From Aliidongia sp035943795 (GTDB lineage: Bacteria; Pseudomonadota; Alphaproteobacteria; ATCC43930; CGMCC-115725): a DNA stretch of 64,000 nt. The position numbers and the translations under genes were made by a program. This document shows positions 49,272 through 59,000 of this stretch, piece after piece (the first letter of the stretch is position 1; each line of letters begins with the position of its first letter). The stretch spans positions 1 to 64,000 of the forward strand of contig NZ_DASZBY010000100.1 of assembly GCF_035943795.1 (NCBI RefSeq), read 5' to 3'. The notes beneath the pieces were generated by a model. It ran no database searches and was not told the origin of the DNA. It saw nothing but the letters and a program-made list of their open reading frames with translations.

Positions 49272-49826
49272 ATGCCCGTTCAGTCTTCCTTCCGTCGCAC
49301 GCTCCGGCGTCGCATGGCGCCCCTCGCGCTGATCCTCGCCGTCGGCGGCGCGCTTTCCGGCTGCAGCTGGTTCAAGGGAACCTATGACGATGGCAAATGC
49401 CCCGTCGTCGGCATTCCCGACGATCTGGCGACCGTCTCGCATTTCCGCGGCCAGGGTACCGATTTCGCCAGCCTGGCGGTCTCCGCGCGGCTCAGCGACC
49501 TCAAGGGCGACTGCTCGTTCGACAAGGAAGGCATCACGGTCAGTATGAACGTTTCGCTGGTCGCCCACGCCGGGCCGGCGATGACCGATCGCAATGCCGA
49601 CTTCGCCTATTTCGTGGCGATCCTCGATCCGGCCGGCACGATCGTCGCCAAGAAGGTCTTCCCGGCCCCGATCGCGTTCGCCGCCGGCCAGCAGAGCCGC
49701 GGTTCGGTCGAAACCATCGACCAGCGCATCCCGCTCAAAGACTATCACCAGGCCGGCAAATATCGGGTCGAGGTCGGCTTCCAGCTGAGCCAGGAAGAGC
49801 TGTCGTACAATCGCGGCGGCCACTGA
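49272..49826 (+). CDS. Uncharacterised lipoprotein
   Basis: A 184-residue protein with a basic start (RRTLRRR), a hydrophobic signal segment and lipobox LSGC (Cys31), so it is probably a lipoprotein facing the periplasm. The mature part is predicted mostly beta: alternating hydrophobic stretches such as GITVSMNVSLVAH and YFVAILDPAGTIVAKKVF. I do not recognise a named family. It is divergent from thrB across 219 bp, in which I see no clear promoter, and its end is 13 bp from the convergent antiporter gene. Confidence 0.82.
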   Translation: MPVQSSFRRTLRRRMAPLALILAVGGALSGCSWFKGTYDDGKCPVVGIPDDLATVSHFRGQGTDFASLAVSARLSDLKGDCSFDKEGITVSMNVSLVAHAGPAMTDRNADFAYFVAILDPAGTIVAKKVFPAPIAFAAGQQSRGSVETIDQRIPLKDYHQAGKYRVEVGFQLSQEELSYNRGGH

Positions 49827-49839
49827 TCCCGCCTGGGGT

Positions 49840-51675
49840 TCAGCCCGTCTCCTGATCGTCCGCTTGCGGCTTCGTGGCGCCGAAGCCGCGTCGCCGGGCC
49901 GCGCGCCGGGCACCGCCGGCCCACCGCTTCAGGCGCCGACGGATGCTGAGCCCGTCGAGCGGATCGCGCTCCGGCTCCAGCACGACGCCGATTTCGGTGA
50001 TCCGATCGCCATCGAGCGTGCGGACGATCAGGTCGACCAGCCCCAGATGCACCCGGTCGCCGATCGCCGGACGCCGGCCCAGGCGCTGGCGCAGGAACGT
50101 GCCCACGGGCTTGGCACGGTCGCCGAGCGTGGCCGGCAGGCCGTAGAGGTCGACGAAGGTCGCCATCGGCACGCTGGGATCGAGCACGAAATCGCCGAGC
50201 GCCGATTCGGCGAGCGGCCCGCTCCGCTCCGCGAACAGGCGATCCAGCATGGCGGTCGTCTCGGGCGGGGTCAGCGCCAGCACCACGTCGTTCGGCTGCA
50301 ACCGGTCGAGCTGGGCGCGGTTCATCACGACGCCGTCGCGGAGCACCGCGATCAGCCGGGTGCGGCGCGGCAGGGGCAGTTGCTCGAACGAGCGATCGAG
50401 CGCGGGCGCCCCGGTCGGCACGCGATAGGCCGAGATCTCGCGCGAGCCGGCAGCCGCGATCTCCAGGTCCAGCCGCTGGCCGTGGCCCTTGTCGCTCGGC
50501 ATCTCCAGCCTCAGCCAGCGCGCGGCCGGCGCCACGGTCCAGCCCTGCAGCACCAGCGAGGCGAGCACGACCAGGAAGGCCACGTGGAAATAGGTCTCCG
50601 ACTGAGGCAGGCCGGCCAGAGTCGGAATCATGGCCAGAAAGATCGGCACGGCGCCGCGCAAGCCGACCCAGGCGACGAACAGGCGTTCCTGCACGCTGAA
50701 GCGGAACGGTGTCAGGCAGATCCAGACGGCGACCGGCCGGGCCACCAGGATCAGCACCAGTGCCACGCCGAGGGCTGCCGGCGCCTGGGGCAACAGATGA
50801 TGGGGTGTTACCAGCAGGCCCAGCATGATGAACAGGATGAGCTGGCTCAGCCACGCCATGCCCTCGTGGAAGCGCAGGATGGTCTGGCTCGATTTCAGCC
50901 GGCTGTTGCCGGCGATCAGCCCGGCCAGGTAGACGGCGAGAAAGCCGGAGCCTTCGAGCAGCTGGGTCCCGGCGAACAGGCATAGCGCCGCCGCCATCGC
51001 CAGGATCGGTTGCAGGCCGCCGGCCAAGGTCAGACGATTGACCAACTGGACCAGCAACATACCGCCGGCCACGCCGATGGCGGCGCCCAACAGCGCCTGG
51101 CGCGCAAGTGACAGCAGCAATGCCGCGAACGGCTGGCCATCGTGACCGGCGGCCAGGGCCACGAGCGTGGTGGTCAGGAATACGGCGAACGGATCGTTGA
51201 AACCGGCCTCGGTCTCCAGCGTGGCGGCCACACGCTCGCTGATGTCGCGGCCGCGCTGATGCAGCAGCAGGAACACGGCGGCGGCATCGGTCGAGGACAC
51301 GATTGCGCCGATCAACAGCCCCTGGGTCCAGCCGAGATCGAGCAGGAACACGGCGGCCGCCCCGGCGATCGTCGCCGTGACCGCGACGCCGACGCTGGCC
51401 AGCACGACCGACGGCCCGAGCGCCAGCTTGAACACGCGTCGGCGCGTATGCAGGCCGCCGTCGAACAGGATGATGGCGAGGGCGGCGCTGCCGATCAGGT
51501 AGGCGGTGCCGGTCGAGGTGAAATGCAGGCCCAGCCCGTCGACGCCCGCGACCATGCCCAGCGCCAGGAAGGCCAGCAGCAAGGGCGCACCGACGCGGCT
51601 CGACAGCATGCCGGCGACGATGCCGGCCAGCAGCAGCAGCGATCCGATGAACACGAGCTGATGGGCCTGCTCCAT
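49840..51675 (-). CDS. nhaP2: K+/H+ antiporter, NhaP2 (CvrA) type
   Basis: A 611-residue CPA1 antiporter. About twelve to thirteen transmembrane helices (1-395) include FDGGLHTRR and SSTDAAAVFLLL, the ion-binding DA pair. A TrkA-C domain (about 410-495) and a C-terminal CorC/HlyC-like domain (about 515-590) follow, the NhaP2 arrangement. It exchanges K+ for H+ in the inner membrane. The start ATG at 51675 has GGAGA 6 nt upstream. A small inverted repeat (ATCCTT 51690-51695, AAGGAT 51703-51708) lies in its leader. Confidence 0.92.
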   Translation of the reverse strand: MEQAHQLVFIGSLLLLAGIVAGMLSSRVGAPLLLAFLALGMVAGVDGLGLHFTSTGTAYLIGSAALAIILFDGGLHTRRRVFKLALGPSVVLASVGVAVTATIAGAAAVFLLDLGWTQGLLIGAIVSSTDAAAVFLLLHQRGRDISERVAATLETEAGFNDPFAVFLTTTLVALAAGHDGQPFAALLLSLARQALLGAAIGVAGGMLLVQLVNRLTLAGGLQPILAMAAALCLFAGTQLLEGSGFLAVYLAGLIAGNSRLKSSQTILRFHEGMAWLSQLILFIMLGLLVTPHHLLPQAPAALGVALVLILVARPVAVWICLTPFRFSVQERLFVAWVGLRGAVPIFLAMIPTLAGLPQSETYFHVAFLVVLASLVLQGWTVAPAARWLRLEMPSDKGHGQRLDLEIAAAGSREISAYRVPTGAPALDRSFEQLPLPRRTRLIAVLRDGVVMNRAQLDRLQPNDVVLALTPPETTAMLDRLFAERSGPLAESALGDFVLDPSVPMATFVDLYGLPATLGDRAKPVGTFLRQRLGRRPAIGDRVHLGLVDLIVRTLDGDRITEIGVVLEPERDPLDGLSIRRRLKRWAGGARRAARRRGFGATKPQADDQETG

Positions 51676-51770
51676 GCTTTTCTCCGAAAATCCTTTGTCT
51701 GCAAGGATATTACGAAAGCGATTCGGGCAAGAGCGTGGCACGGGCGCGACAAACTGCGAACCGTTGGTTT

Positions 51771-51801
51771 CACACCACCAATGATTGGTGCCGCCGGTGT
51801 G
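51771..51801. repeat. Perfect palindrome between cls and nhaP2
   Basis: CACCAATGATTGGTG (51776-51790) has 7-bp arms around one base, and CACAC/GTGTG flank it, so on the minus strand a hairpin with one bulge can form about 45 bp after the cls stop. There is no T-tract. It may be an RNA hairpin ending cls or an operator upstream of nhaP2. Confidence 0.4.
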
Positions 51802-51844
51802 TCGGATGAGTATCGCGCGGGCCGGAGGCCTCAAGGCGACATCC

Positions 51845-53269
51845 TCAAAGATAGGGCAGCATCAGCCTCGCCGCGGCATCGCGCAGGCGCCAGGGCAGGG
51901 CGCGTTTGGCGAGGCGGCGGGCGGACAGGCGGCGGCGCTGGGCGCGGATCATGAACTGGTCGAGCCGGGCCGCCAGGTCCGCGTCGTAGACTTCCATGTT
52001 CAGCTCGAAATTCAGGCGGAAGCTGCGCATGTCCCAGTTCGAGCTGCCGATCAGGCACCACAGCCCGTCGACCGTCATCAGCTTGGAATGCTCGAACGGC
52101 GGCGGGCTCAACCAGATCTTGGCACCGGTCGCGGCCAGCGGGCCGATCTGGGCGCGGAAGGCCCAGTCGACCGGGCGATGATCGCTGCGCCGGGGCACGA
52201 TGATGTCGACCCGCACGCCGCGGATCGCGGCCAGGCCGAGTGCCGTCAGCATGCGATCGTCGGGCAGGAAATAGGGGGTCATGATGCGGATCGAGCGCTC
52301 GGCCGACGCGATGGCCTGCAGCGCCAGATATTCGATCTTCTCCAGGTCCTGGTCCGGACCGGAGGTCACGACGCGGGCGATCACGGCGCCGGCCGCCACC
52401 GGGGGCGGGAACCAGGTCTCGCCGCTCAGCGACTCGCCGGTCGTGAAGACCCAATCCTCGGCGAACGCATCGGTCAATTGGCCGACGACCGGCCCCTCGA
52501 TGCGGAAATGCGTGTCGCGGACCAGCTCGTCCGACCCGAGGTCGGCTGCCACCAGGTTCTCGGCACCGATGTTGAGGCCGCCGGTGAAGCCCAGATACCC
52601 GTCGATGCACAGGATCTTCTTATGGGTGCGAAGATTGATGAAGGGCATGCGCCACGGCAGGTGCGAATGCAGGAAGCGCGCGGCCGGAACCTTGGCGCGG
52701 CGCAGCCGGCGGTAGGTCGCGGCCCAGAAATAGCCGCTGCCGTAGCCGTCGATCAGCACCCGCACCGCCACGCCGCGCCGGTGGGCCGCGATCAGGGCCT
52801 CGATCATCGCCATCCCGGCCAGGTCGGCCCGGAAGATATAGCTCGACAGGGCGACGCTGGTCCGGGCCTGGCCGATCGCCTCGAGCATCATCGGATAGGC
52901 CTCGTCGCCGTTCCGCAACATCGCGATGCTGTTGCCACCTTCGGCCGGCCGGCGGGTCAGGCGCCGGGCGGTGCGGTCGAGTGCTGCCAGGTGATCCGTG
53001 CGCTCGATCTGCGGTTCCGGCTGGCCGCCGGCGCCGCGCCAGGGCCGGCGTGCGCGCAGCCGATGGGCGCGCCGGGTGACACGGTTGATGCCGAACACGA
53101 GATAGAGGACGGAGCCCAGGAACGGCGCCAGCCAGGCGATGCCGATCCAGCCGATGGAACCGCCGATGTCGCGCTTGCGCAGCAGCACATGGAGGGTCAC
53201 TGCCACCGCCAGCAGCAGGTGCGTTTCGGCGAACACCTGTCCGCCGACATGACTCAATTGTTCGAGCAC
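51845..53269 (-). CDS. cls: Cardiolipin synthase
   Basis: A 474-residue ClsA-type phospholipase D family enzyme that joins two phosphatidylglycerols. Two N-terminal membrane helices (about 16-60) precede two HKD motifs: HKKILCID with downstream GGLNIG, and HSKLMTVD with GSSNWD. The start is a GTG at 53269 preceded by AAGGAGG, a strong ribosome-binding site. The 125-bp gap to atpF holds the ATP synthase terminator. Confidence 0.95.
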   Translation of the reverse strand: MLEQLSHVGGQVFAETHLLLAVAVTLHVLLRKRDIGGSIGWIGIAWLAPFLGSVLYLVFGINRVTRRAHRLRARRPWRGAGGQPEPQIERTDHLAALDRTARRLTRRPAEGGNSIAMLRNGDEAYPMMLEAIGQARTSVALSSYIFRADLAGMAMIEALIAAHRRGVAVRVLIDGYGSGYFWAATYRRLRRAKVPAARFLHSHLPWRMPFINLRTHKKILCIDGYLGFTGGLNIGAENLVAADLGSDELVRDTHFRIEGPVVGQLTDAFAEDWVFTTGESLSGETWFPPPVAAGAVIARVVTSGPDQDLEKIEYLALQAIASAERSIRIMTPYFLPDDRMLTALGLAAIRGVRVDIIVPRRSDHRPVDWAFRAQIGPLAATGAKIWLSPPPFEHSKLMTVDGLWCLIGSSNWDMRSFRLNFELNMEVYDADLAARLDQFMIRAQRRRLSARRLAKRALPWRLRDAAARLMLPYL

Positions 53270-53331
53270 GCGGCGCCTCCTTTGGAGCCAGGCCGGTTAG
53301 ACCTGGCCCCTTATGCCATGATCTGCAAAAG

Positions 53332-53367
53332 AAAACCGCCCCGAGGCACGAGCCGCGGGGCGGTTTT
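53332..53367 (-). terminator. Intrinsic terminator of the ATP synthase F0 operon
   Basis: AAAACCGCCCCG (53332-53343) and CGGGGCGGTTTT (53356-53367) form a perfect 12-bp stem, with a GGC/GCC pair inside the loop. Reading leftward from atpF, the stem is followed by TTTTCTTTTG. It is 28 bp after the atpF stop. T residues on the other side would let it work in both directions. Confidence 0.85.
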
Positions 53368-53394
53368 TCCGGAGGACCTTGAGGAAGCGGGCGC

Positions 53395-53883
53395 CTAATG
53401 CAGCCGCTTCGGCAATTCCCCGATCGCTTCGTCGATCAGCTTCGAGCCGCGGGCCTGGTCCAGGGTCTCGCGCAACAGGACGCGGGTCGCCTCGATCGCG
53501 ACGTCGACCGCGACATGGCGCACCTCGGCCAACGCCTTGGCTTCAGCCTGGGCGATCTTGTCCAGGGTCGAAGCCTCGCGGCGGCGCAGGGCGGCATCGA
53601 GCTCGGCTTCCGCCTCGCGGCCGATGCGTTCCGCATCTTCCTTGGCGCGGGCGACGATGTTCTGCGCCTCGGCCAAGGCGTCGCGCTGCTTGCGTTGGTA
53701 GTCGGCGAGCGTCGCCTCGGCCTCGGCGCGCAGGCGCTTGGCTTCCTCGATCTCGTCGCGGATCCGGGCTGCACGGGCATCGAGCCCGCCGGTGACGCCC
53801 GGCGCGGCCTTCTTGATCAGGACCACCACCGCCACGATGAAGGCGAGGGCGATCCAGAACTCGACGTCGTGGAACAGTTCCAT
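53395..53883 (-). CDS. atpF: ATP synthase F0 subunit b
   Basis: A 162-residue b subunit. One N-terminal transmembrane helix (about 8-25, FWIALAFIVAVVVLI) is followed by a long coiled coil rich in Ala, Glu and Arg. It forms the peripheral stalk with b'. The ATG shares one base with the b' stop (TGATG). It is the last gene of the operon. Confidence 0.96.
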   Translation of the reverse strand: MELFHDVEFWIALAFIVAVVVLIKKAAPGVTGGLDARAARIRDEIEEAKRLRAEAEATLADYQRKQRDALAEAQNIVARAKEDAERIGREAEAELDAALRRREASTLDKIAQAEAKALAEVRHVAVDVAIEATRVLLRETLDQARGSKLIDEAIGELPKRLH

Positions 53884-54374
53884 CAGGCGCGGCCCTTCAT
53901 CACTTGGTCGACGGTCGCACCGAGCTGCGTGTCGTCGATGTCGTCACCGATCAGGCGCGAGGTTGCGGCCCGGGCCGCCTCGACGGCGATGGTGCGGACG
54001 TTGGCCAGCGCCTCGGTCTTGGCGGCGGCGATGCGCGCCTCGGCCGTGGCGGTCTTCTCGGCCAGGGCCGCGATCGCTGCCTGGCTGCGCTTGGACGCGA
54101 TCTCGGACAGCCGTTCCTTGGTCTCATTGACCGTGGCGCTGGCTTGCGTGCGCGCCTCGGCCAATGCCCGCTCATAGGCCTGGATGACGATGTCGATCTC
54201 GGCCTTGAGCTTGGTCGCCCGGTCGAGGTCGCCGTCGATCTGCACCTTGCGGCGGTCGATGGCAGCGCCGACCCGCGGCAGGGCCACCTTGGCCATCAGG
54301 AAGAAAAGAACGACGAACGTGATCGCCAGCCAGATCAGCTGCGGCGAAAACGATGTCGGGTCGAGTTGCGGCAT
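53883..54374 (-). CDS. atpG: ATP synthase F0 subunit b'
   Basis: A 163-residue b-type subunit with an N-terminal transmembrane helix (about 13-32) and a long coiled coil. FSPQLIWLAITFVVLFFLMAKVALPRV is typical of the b' form, which alphaproteobacteria carry beside b, giving a heterodimeric stalk. It is 81 bp after atpE and overlaps atpF by one base. Confidence 0.95.
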   Translation of the reverse strand: MPQLDPTSFSPQLIWLAITFVVLFFLMAKVALPRVGAAIDRRKVQIDGDLDRATKLKAEIDIVIQAYERALAEARTQASATVNETKERLSEIASKRSQAAIAALAEKTATAEARIAAAKTEALANVRTIAVEAARAATSRLIGDDIDDTQLGATVDQVMKGRA

Positions 54375-54455
54375 GGCGGGCGCTCCGGAAATCCAGGTTC
54401 GTCCATCACCGTTCGCCGGACGGCGCGTTCACCGTCCGGCGTAACGACAGATGCT

Positions 54456-54680
54456 TTATGCGAAGAGGATCAGGAACGCGATCAGCAGGGCGAACAGGGC
54501 CACGGCTTCCGTCAGCGCGAAGCCCAGAATGCCGATACCGAACACCTGGTTGCGCGATGCCGGGTTGCGGGCAACCGAGCTGATCAGCGTGGCGAAGATG
54601 TTGCCGATACCGACGCCCACACCCATCAGGGCGATGACGGCGAGGCCTGCACCAATATACCGAGCGGCTTGAACGTCCAT
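54456..54680 (-). CDS. atpE: ATP synthase F0 subunit c
   Basis: A 74-residue c subunit with two transmembrane helices and the polar loop SSVARNPASRN. The proton-binding residue is Glu58 (FALTEAV). Neighbouring residues lack the Gln/Ser/Thr pattern of Na+-binding rings, so proton coupling is likely. It follows atpB after 102 bp. Confidence 0.97.
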   Translation of the reverse strand: MDVQAARYIGAGLAVIALMGVGVGIGNIFATLISSVARNPASRNQVFGIGILGFALTEAVALFALLIAFLILFA

Positions 54681-54782
54681 TTTTTAGTCCTCTTACGCTT
54701 GTCGTTTGTCATGGAACCGGCGCCGATGGGGCTTGTTTGGCCATCGACGCCGATTGGAGATCCCGAGGATGGGGTCGCGAGC

Positions 54783-55520
54783 CTAGTGGAGCTCGATCGC
54801 GTCCTTGAGATAGAGGCAGGTCAGGATCGTGAAGACGTAAGCCTGCAGGACCGCGACCAGGAATTCGAACAGGATGAGCGCCACGTTCACCGCGAACGGC
54901 GCGATGCCGAACACGCCCAGCGCCACGGTGAAGGTGCCGAACACGAACAGCATCGTGTGGCCGGCCATCATGTTGGCGAACAGTCGGATCGACAGGCTGA
55001 TCGGGCGCGAGAGATACGACAGGATCTCGATCGGCACGATCAGCGGCGCCATCGCGACGGGCGCGCCGTGGGGGAAGAAGAAGCTGAAGAAATGCAGCCC
55101 GTGGCGGAACAGCGCCACCAGGGTCACGGTGATGAACACCATCGCGGCGAGCGCGAAGGTCACCACGATATGGCTGGTGAAGGTGAAGCTGTAGGGGATC
55201 ATGCCCAGCACGTTGCCGAACAGCACGAACATGAAGATCGTGAATACCCACGGGAAATACTTCATCCCCGCGGTGCCGGCGTTCTCATGCACCATGTTTG
55301 CGATGAATTCGTAGGCGAGCTCCGCCATCGACTGCCAGCGCCCCGGCACCAGCGCCGACTTGGCGCTGCCCAGGACCAGGAAGGCGGTGATCGCCACGAC
55401 GGCGATGACCATCAGCAGCGACGAGTTGGTGAAGGACGCGTCATAGCCGCCGATGTGGAATTCGGCGATGCGTTCGATCTTGAACTGTTCGAGCGGACTC
55501 TCAGCCACGGCGATGCCCAC
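54783..55520 (-). CDS. atpB: ATP synthase F0 subunit a
   Basis: A 245-residue a subunit with about six membrane segments. LSIRLFANMMAGH contains the essential Arg that faces the c ring. GMIPYSFTFTSHI and the C-terminal half-channel helices are also typical. It begins 15 bp after atpI. Confidence 0.97.
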   Translation of the reverse strand: MGIAVAESPLEQFKIERIAEFHIGGYDASFTNSSLLMVIAVVAITAFLVLGSAKSALVPGRWQSMAELAYEFIANMVHENAGTAGMKYFPWVFTIFMFVLFGNVLGMIPYSFTFTSHIVVTFALAAMVFITVTLVALFRHGLHFFSFFFPHGAPVAMAPLIVPIEILSYLSRPISLSIRLFANMMAGHTMLFVFGTFTVALGVFGIAPFAVNVALILFEFLVAVLQAYVFTILTCLYLKDAIELH

Positions 55521-55535
55521 CTCTATTGATCAGAA

Positions 55536-55880
55536 TCATTCCCGTCCCTCTTCGTCCGGACGCTTGTAACCAGCCGCCAGACCCAGACCGTTGACTGCGC
55601 GATAGACATTCATGATGCCGGCCGCGGAGCCCAGAAAGAAAAACACGATCATCAGCCACGGCCGCGTGCCGAGCCACCGATCCAGCAGCCAACCCGCTCC
55701 CATGGCGACGACCAAGGCCGCCACCAGCTCGACACCGATCCGCATCGCCATACTCATGAAGCGGCCGGTCGATTCGTCCCGGTTTCCGCCCTCTTCCGAT
55801 CGAGTCCGCCGACGCCCCTTCGCTTCCGCGATGCGCGCCGCCAGCCCTTCGAGCGGGTCCGGCTTGTCAGAATTCGGCAT
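55536..55880 (-). CDS. atpI: AtpI, ATP synthase assembly protein
   Basis: A 114-residue AtpI/Gene1-type protein. A charged N-terminal half (EGLAARIAEAKGRRR) precedes two transmembrane helices (about 47-67 and 75-92) with GWLLDRWLGTRPW between them. It helps assemble the c ring. Start is the ATG at 55880; the frame is open 22 codons further, past the likely transcription start. It is the first gene of the F0 operon. Confidence 0.92.
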   Translation of the reverse strand: MPNSDKPDPLEGLAARIAEAKGRRRTRSEEGGNRDESTGRFMSMAMRIGVELVAALVVAMGAGWLLDRWLGTRPWLMIVFFFLGSAAGIMNVYRAVNGLGLAAGYKRPDEEGRE

Positions 55881-55916
55881 GGAGCCAATAGCCTTTCGGC
55901 CAAAAAGACGCGGCGG

Positions 55917-55946
55917 AACATAGGTGCTGCCAAAACCGGCTGTCAA
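55917..55946 (-). promoter_or_regulatory. Promoter of the atpI-B-E-F'-F operon
   Basis: On the minus strand TTGACA (55946-55941) and TATGTT (55922-55917) are 18 bp apart. Transcription would start near 55910, 30 nt before atpI. The -35 is a perfect consensus; both boxes are identical to those of the promoter at 5893-5920. Confidence 0.7.
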
Positions 55947-56024
55947 GGCGAAACGCCGCAGCCTGCCGCATGGCGGAAACGCGCGGCCGGCCCTCGTTTT
56001 TCGCTCGGTTTGGCGATCCCGGGA

Positions 56025-59000
56025 TCAGGCGCTCTGCCGCAGCCGGTCGGCGGTCGACAGCTCGACGGAAACCAGCTGCGAGACGCCCTTCTCGGCCATG
56101 GTGACGCCGTAGAGCCGGTCCATCCGTGCCATCGAGACCCGGTGGTGGGTGATGATCAGGAAACGCGTTCCGGTGCGCTGGCCGATCTCGCGCACCAGGG
56201 TGACGAAGCGCTCGACATTGGCGTCGTCGAGCGGGGCGTCGACCTCGTCCAGCACACAGATCGGCGCCGGATTGGTCAGGAACACGGCGAAGACCAGCGC
56301 CAGCGCCGTCAGCGCCCGCTCGCCGCCGGACAGCAGCGAAAGTACCTGCAGCTTCTTGCCCGGCGGGCTCGCCATGATCTCGAGACCGGCCTGCAGCGGA
56401 TCGGTCTCGTGCTGGACCAGCTCCAGATAAGCCCGGCCGCCGCCGAACAGCCGCACGAACAGGTCCTGGAAATGGGCGTTCACCGCCTCGAACGCCTGGG
56501 TCAACCGTTCGCGCCCCTCGCGGTTCAACTGCTGGATCGCTTGGCGCAGCCGTGCGATCGCCGCGGTCAGGTCGGCCGATTCGCGGCGGATCGTCTCCAA
56601 CTCCTCGCTGAGTTGCGCCATCTCGGTCTCGGCCATCAGGTTGACCGGGCCGATCGCCTCGCGCTCGCGCTTCAGCCGGTCGAACCGTGCCTCGAGCTCG
56701 GCCGGCGTCTCGTCGCCCGGTTGCTCCGGGATCTCGGCCAGGGCCGGCAACTGTGCCGGCAGAGTCTCGAACACGTCCTGGATCCGTTGGGTCGCCATGG
56801 CCAGTGCCTCGGTCGCCTGCTCGAAGCCGGCTTCGGCGCGGACCCGGTCTTCGCGCGCCTCGCCCAGGCTGCGGTTCGCGGCCTCGAAGGTGCGTTCGGA
56901 ATCGGCGGCGGCGCTCTCCGAATGGCGCAGGCCCGCCGCGATCGTCTCGGCCGCCGCGCGGGCTTCGGCGATCTGCTGCTCCAGCTCGTCCCGCTCGGCC
57001 GCCAGCTCTTCCGGCCGAATCGCCAATTGCCGGATCTCGGTGTCGAGCTGTTCGCGTCGTTGATCCAACTCGGCCTGCTGGACCGCGGCGCCGTCGAGCC
57101 GGTCGATCCAGGCGCGTGCCTCGATCTCGATCGAGGCGAGGCGGTTGCGCCGGTTCTGCGCGTCGCGCACCAGCCGGTCCAGCTCGCGCTGCTGCAGGCT
57201 CTCCTCGGCACGCAGCCGGCCGACCTCGGCGCGCAGCCGCTCGACCTCCTGCCGGTCGAACGCCGGATCGGGCAGGGCCTGGCGCTCCTTCTCGGCTTCA
57301 TCGGACTGGGCGTCGCTTTCGGCCAGTTCCTGGGTCAGCCGCGCCTTGGCCTCGGTCGCGGCCTGGTGGCGTGCCGCGGCGGCGTTGGCCTGGGCGACCA
57401 GGTTGGCCTCGGCATTGCGCGTGGTCGCGATGCGCTGGGTCGCGGCACGCACCGCCTCGCGGGCGGACCGGTCCTGAGCCTGGGCGGCCTCGACCGCCCG
57501 GGCCGCATGGCGATGGACCTCCTGCAGGCGCGCGAGTTCGGCCGCCGCCCCTTCCCGTTCGGCCTCCAGATCGTCCAGATGGTTGCGCTGGGCGAGACGG
57601 GTGGCGGCGGCGCTGGGCGCCCCGGCCGCGATGGTCAGGCCGTCCCAACGCCAGACGGCACCGTCGCGGGTCGCGAGCCGCTGGCCGGGCGCCAGGCCCG
57701 GCTGCAGCCGCCGGCCGGTCTCGGCGTCGGCGACGAGACCGATCCGGCGCAGGCGGCGGGCGAGCGCCGCCGGTGCCTCGACGAAGGCGATGAAGGGCTC
57801 GGCACCGTCGGGCAGGGGTGCGAACGCGTCGATCTCGTCCGGCAGGTTCGCCCAATGGATCGCGGCGCCGGCATCCAGCGCGGCCGACAGATCGTCGCCC
57901 AGGGCCGCGCCCAGCGCCTTCTCCAGGCCCTTGCCGACCCGGACCTGGTCCAGCACCGGCGCGAAGCCCTTGGTCGTGCCGGACGCGACAACGGCGCGCA
58001 GGCCCTCGATCTCGGCCTTCAGCTTGACCGTCTGCCGTTCGGCCGCCTGGACCGGCTGGCGGGCCTCGGCTTCGGCCGCCTGGGCGACTTCGATGGCGCC
58101 TTCAGCGATCTCGGCCATTTCGCGGGCGACGGCGAGCGCCTCCTCGGCTTCGGCGACCTCGGTCGCGGCCTCGGCCAGCCGTTCCGGGCCGATGGCGAGC
58201 AGGTCGAGTTCGCGCGTCTTCGCCTCGGCCTCGGCCCATTGCCGCTTCAGGCGCAGCCGGCGCTCCTCGATCGTCGCGATGCGGCGGACCAGGGCGGCCC
58301 GTTCGGCCTCGCGGGCGGCCGCCCGGGCCGTCGCCTGGCTGAGGCCGCCCTCGGCGAGGCTGACGGCGTTCTTGGCGGCGAACACCAGTTCCGACGCGCT
58401 CTGCTGCTCGTCGGCCTCGCCATCCTGCTGGGCCGTGAGCCCGTCGCGCTCGCCATGGAGCCGGGCCAGCGCCGATTGCGCTTCGGCCGCCAGCCGCTTC
58501 TCGCGCTGGATGTCCTGGTCGAGCAGGGCCAGGCGATGCTGGTTGTCGCGCAGCGCCTGAGCGATCCGGGTCGTCTCGGCGGCGAGCGAGGCCAGGCCCG
58601 CGGCCAGGCGTTCGACTTGGTGACGGGCCTCGGCGGCGGCCTGGCGCAGGCCGGGCAGGGCCTCCTGGGCTTCGAGCCGCTGGGCTTGAGCGGTCTCGGC
58701 GGCCTCGGTCGAGGCCGCCACGCGGGCCTCGGCCTGGGCGAGCCGGGTCGAAGCGGCGGCCAGCCGGGCGGTCTGATCACACCAGGCCCGGTGCAGCACC
58801 AGCGCCTCGGCCTTGCGGATCTGGTCGGACAGGCGGCGGTAGCGTTCGGCCTGGCGCGCCTGCTTGCGCAGCCGCTCGATCTGGACGTCGAGCGACTGAG
58901 CCACGTCGTCGAGCCGCGTGAGGTTGGTTTCGGCGGCGGATAGCTTCAGCTCGGCCTCGTGCCGGCGCGACTGCAATCCGCCGATACCGGCGGCTTCCTC

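Noticed and set aside
53287..53307. Inverted repeat GCCAGG/CCTGGC in front of cls
   Set aside because: Six-base arms in GC-rich sequence are expected by chance, and the site has no relation to a promoter that I can see.
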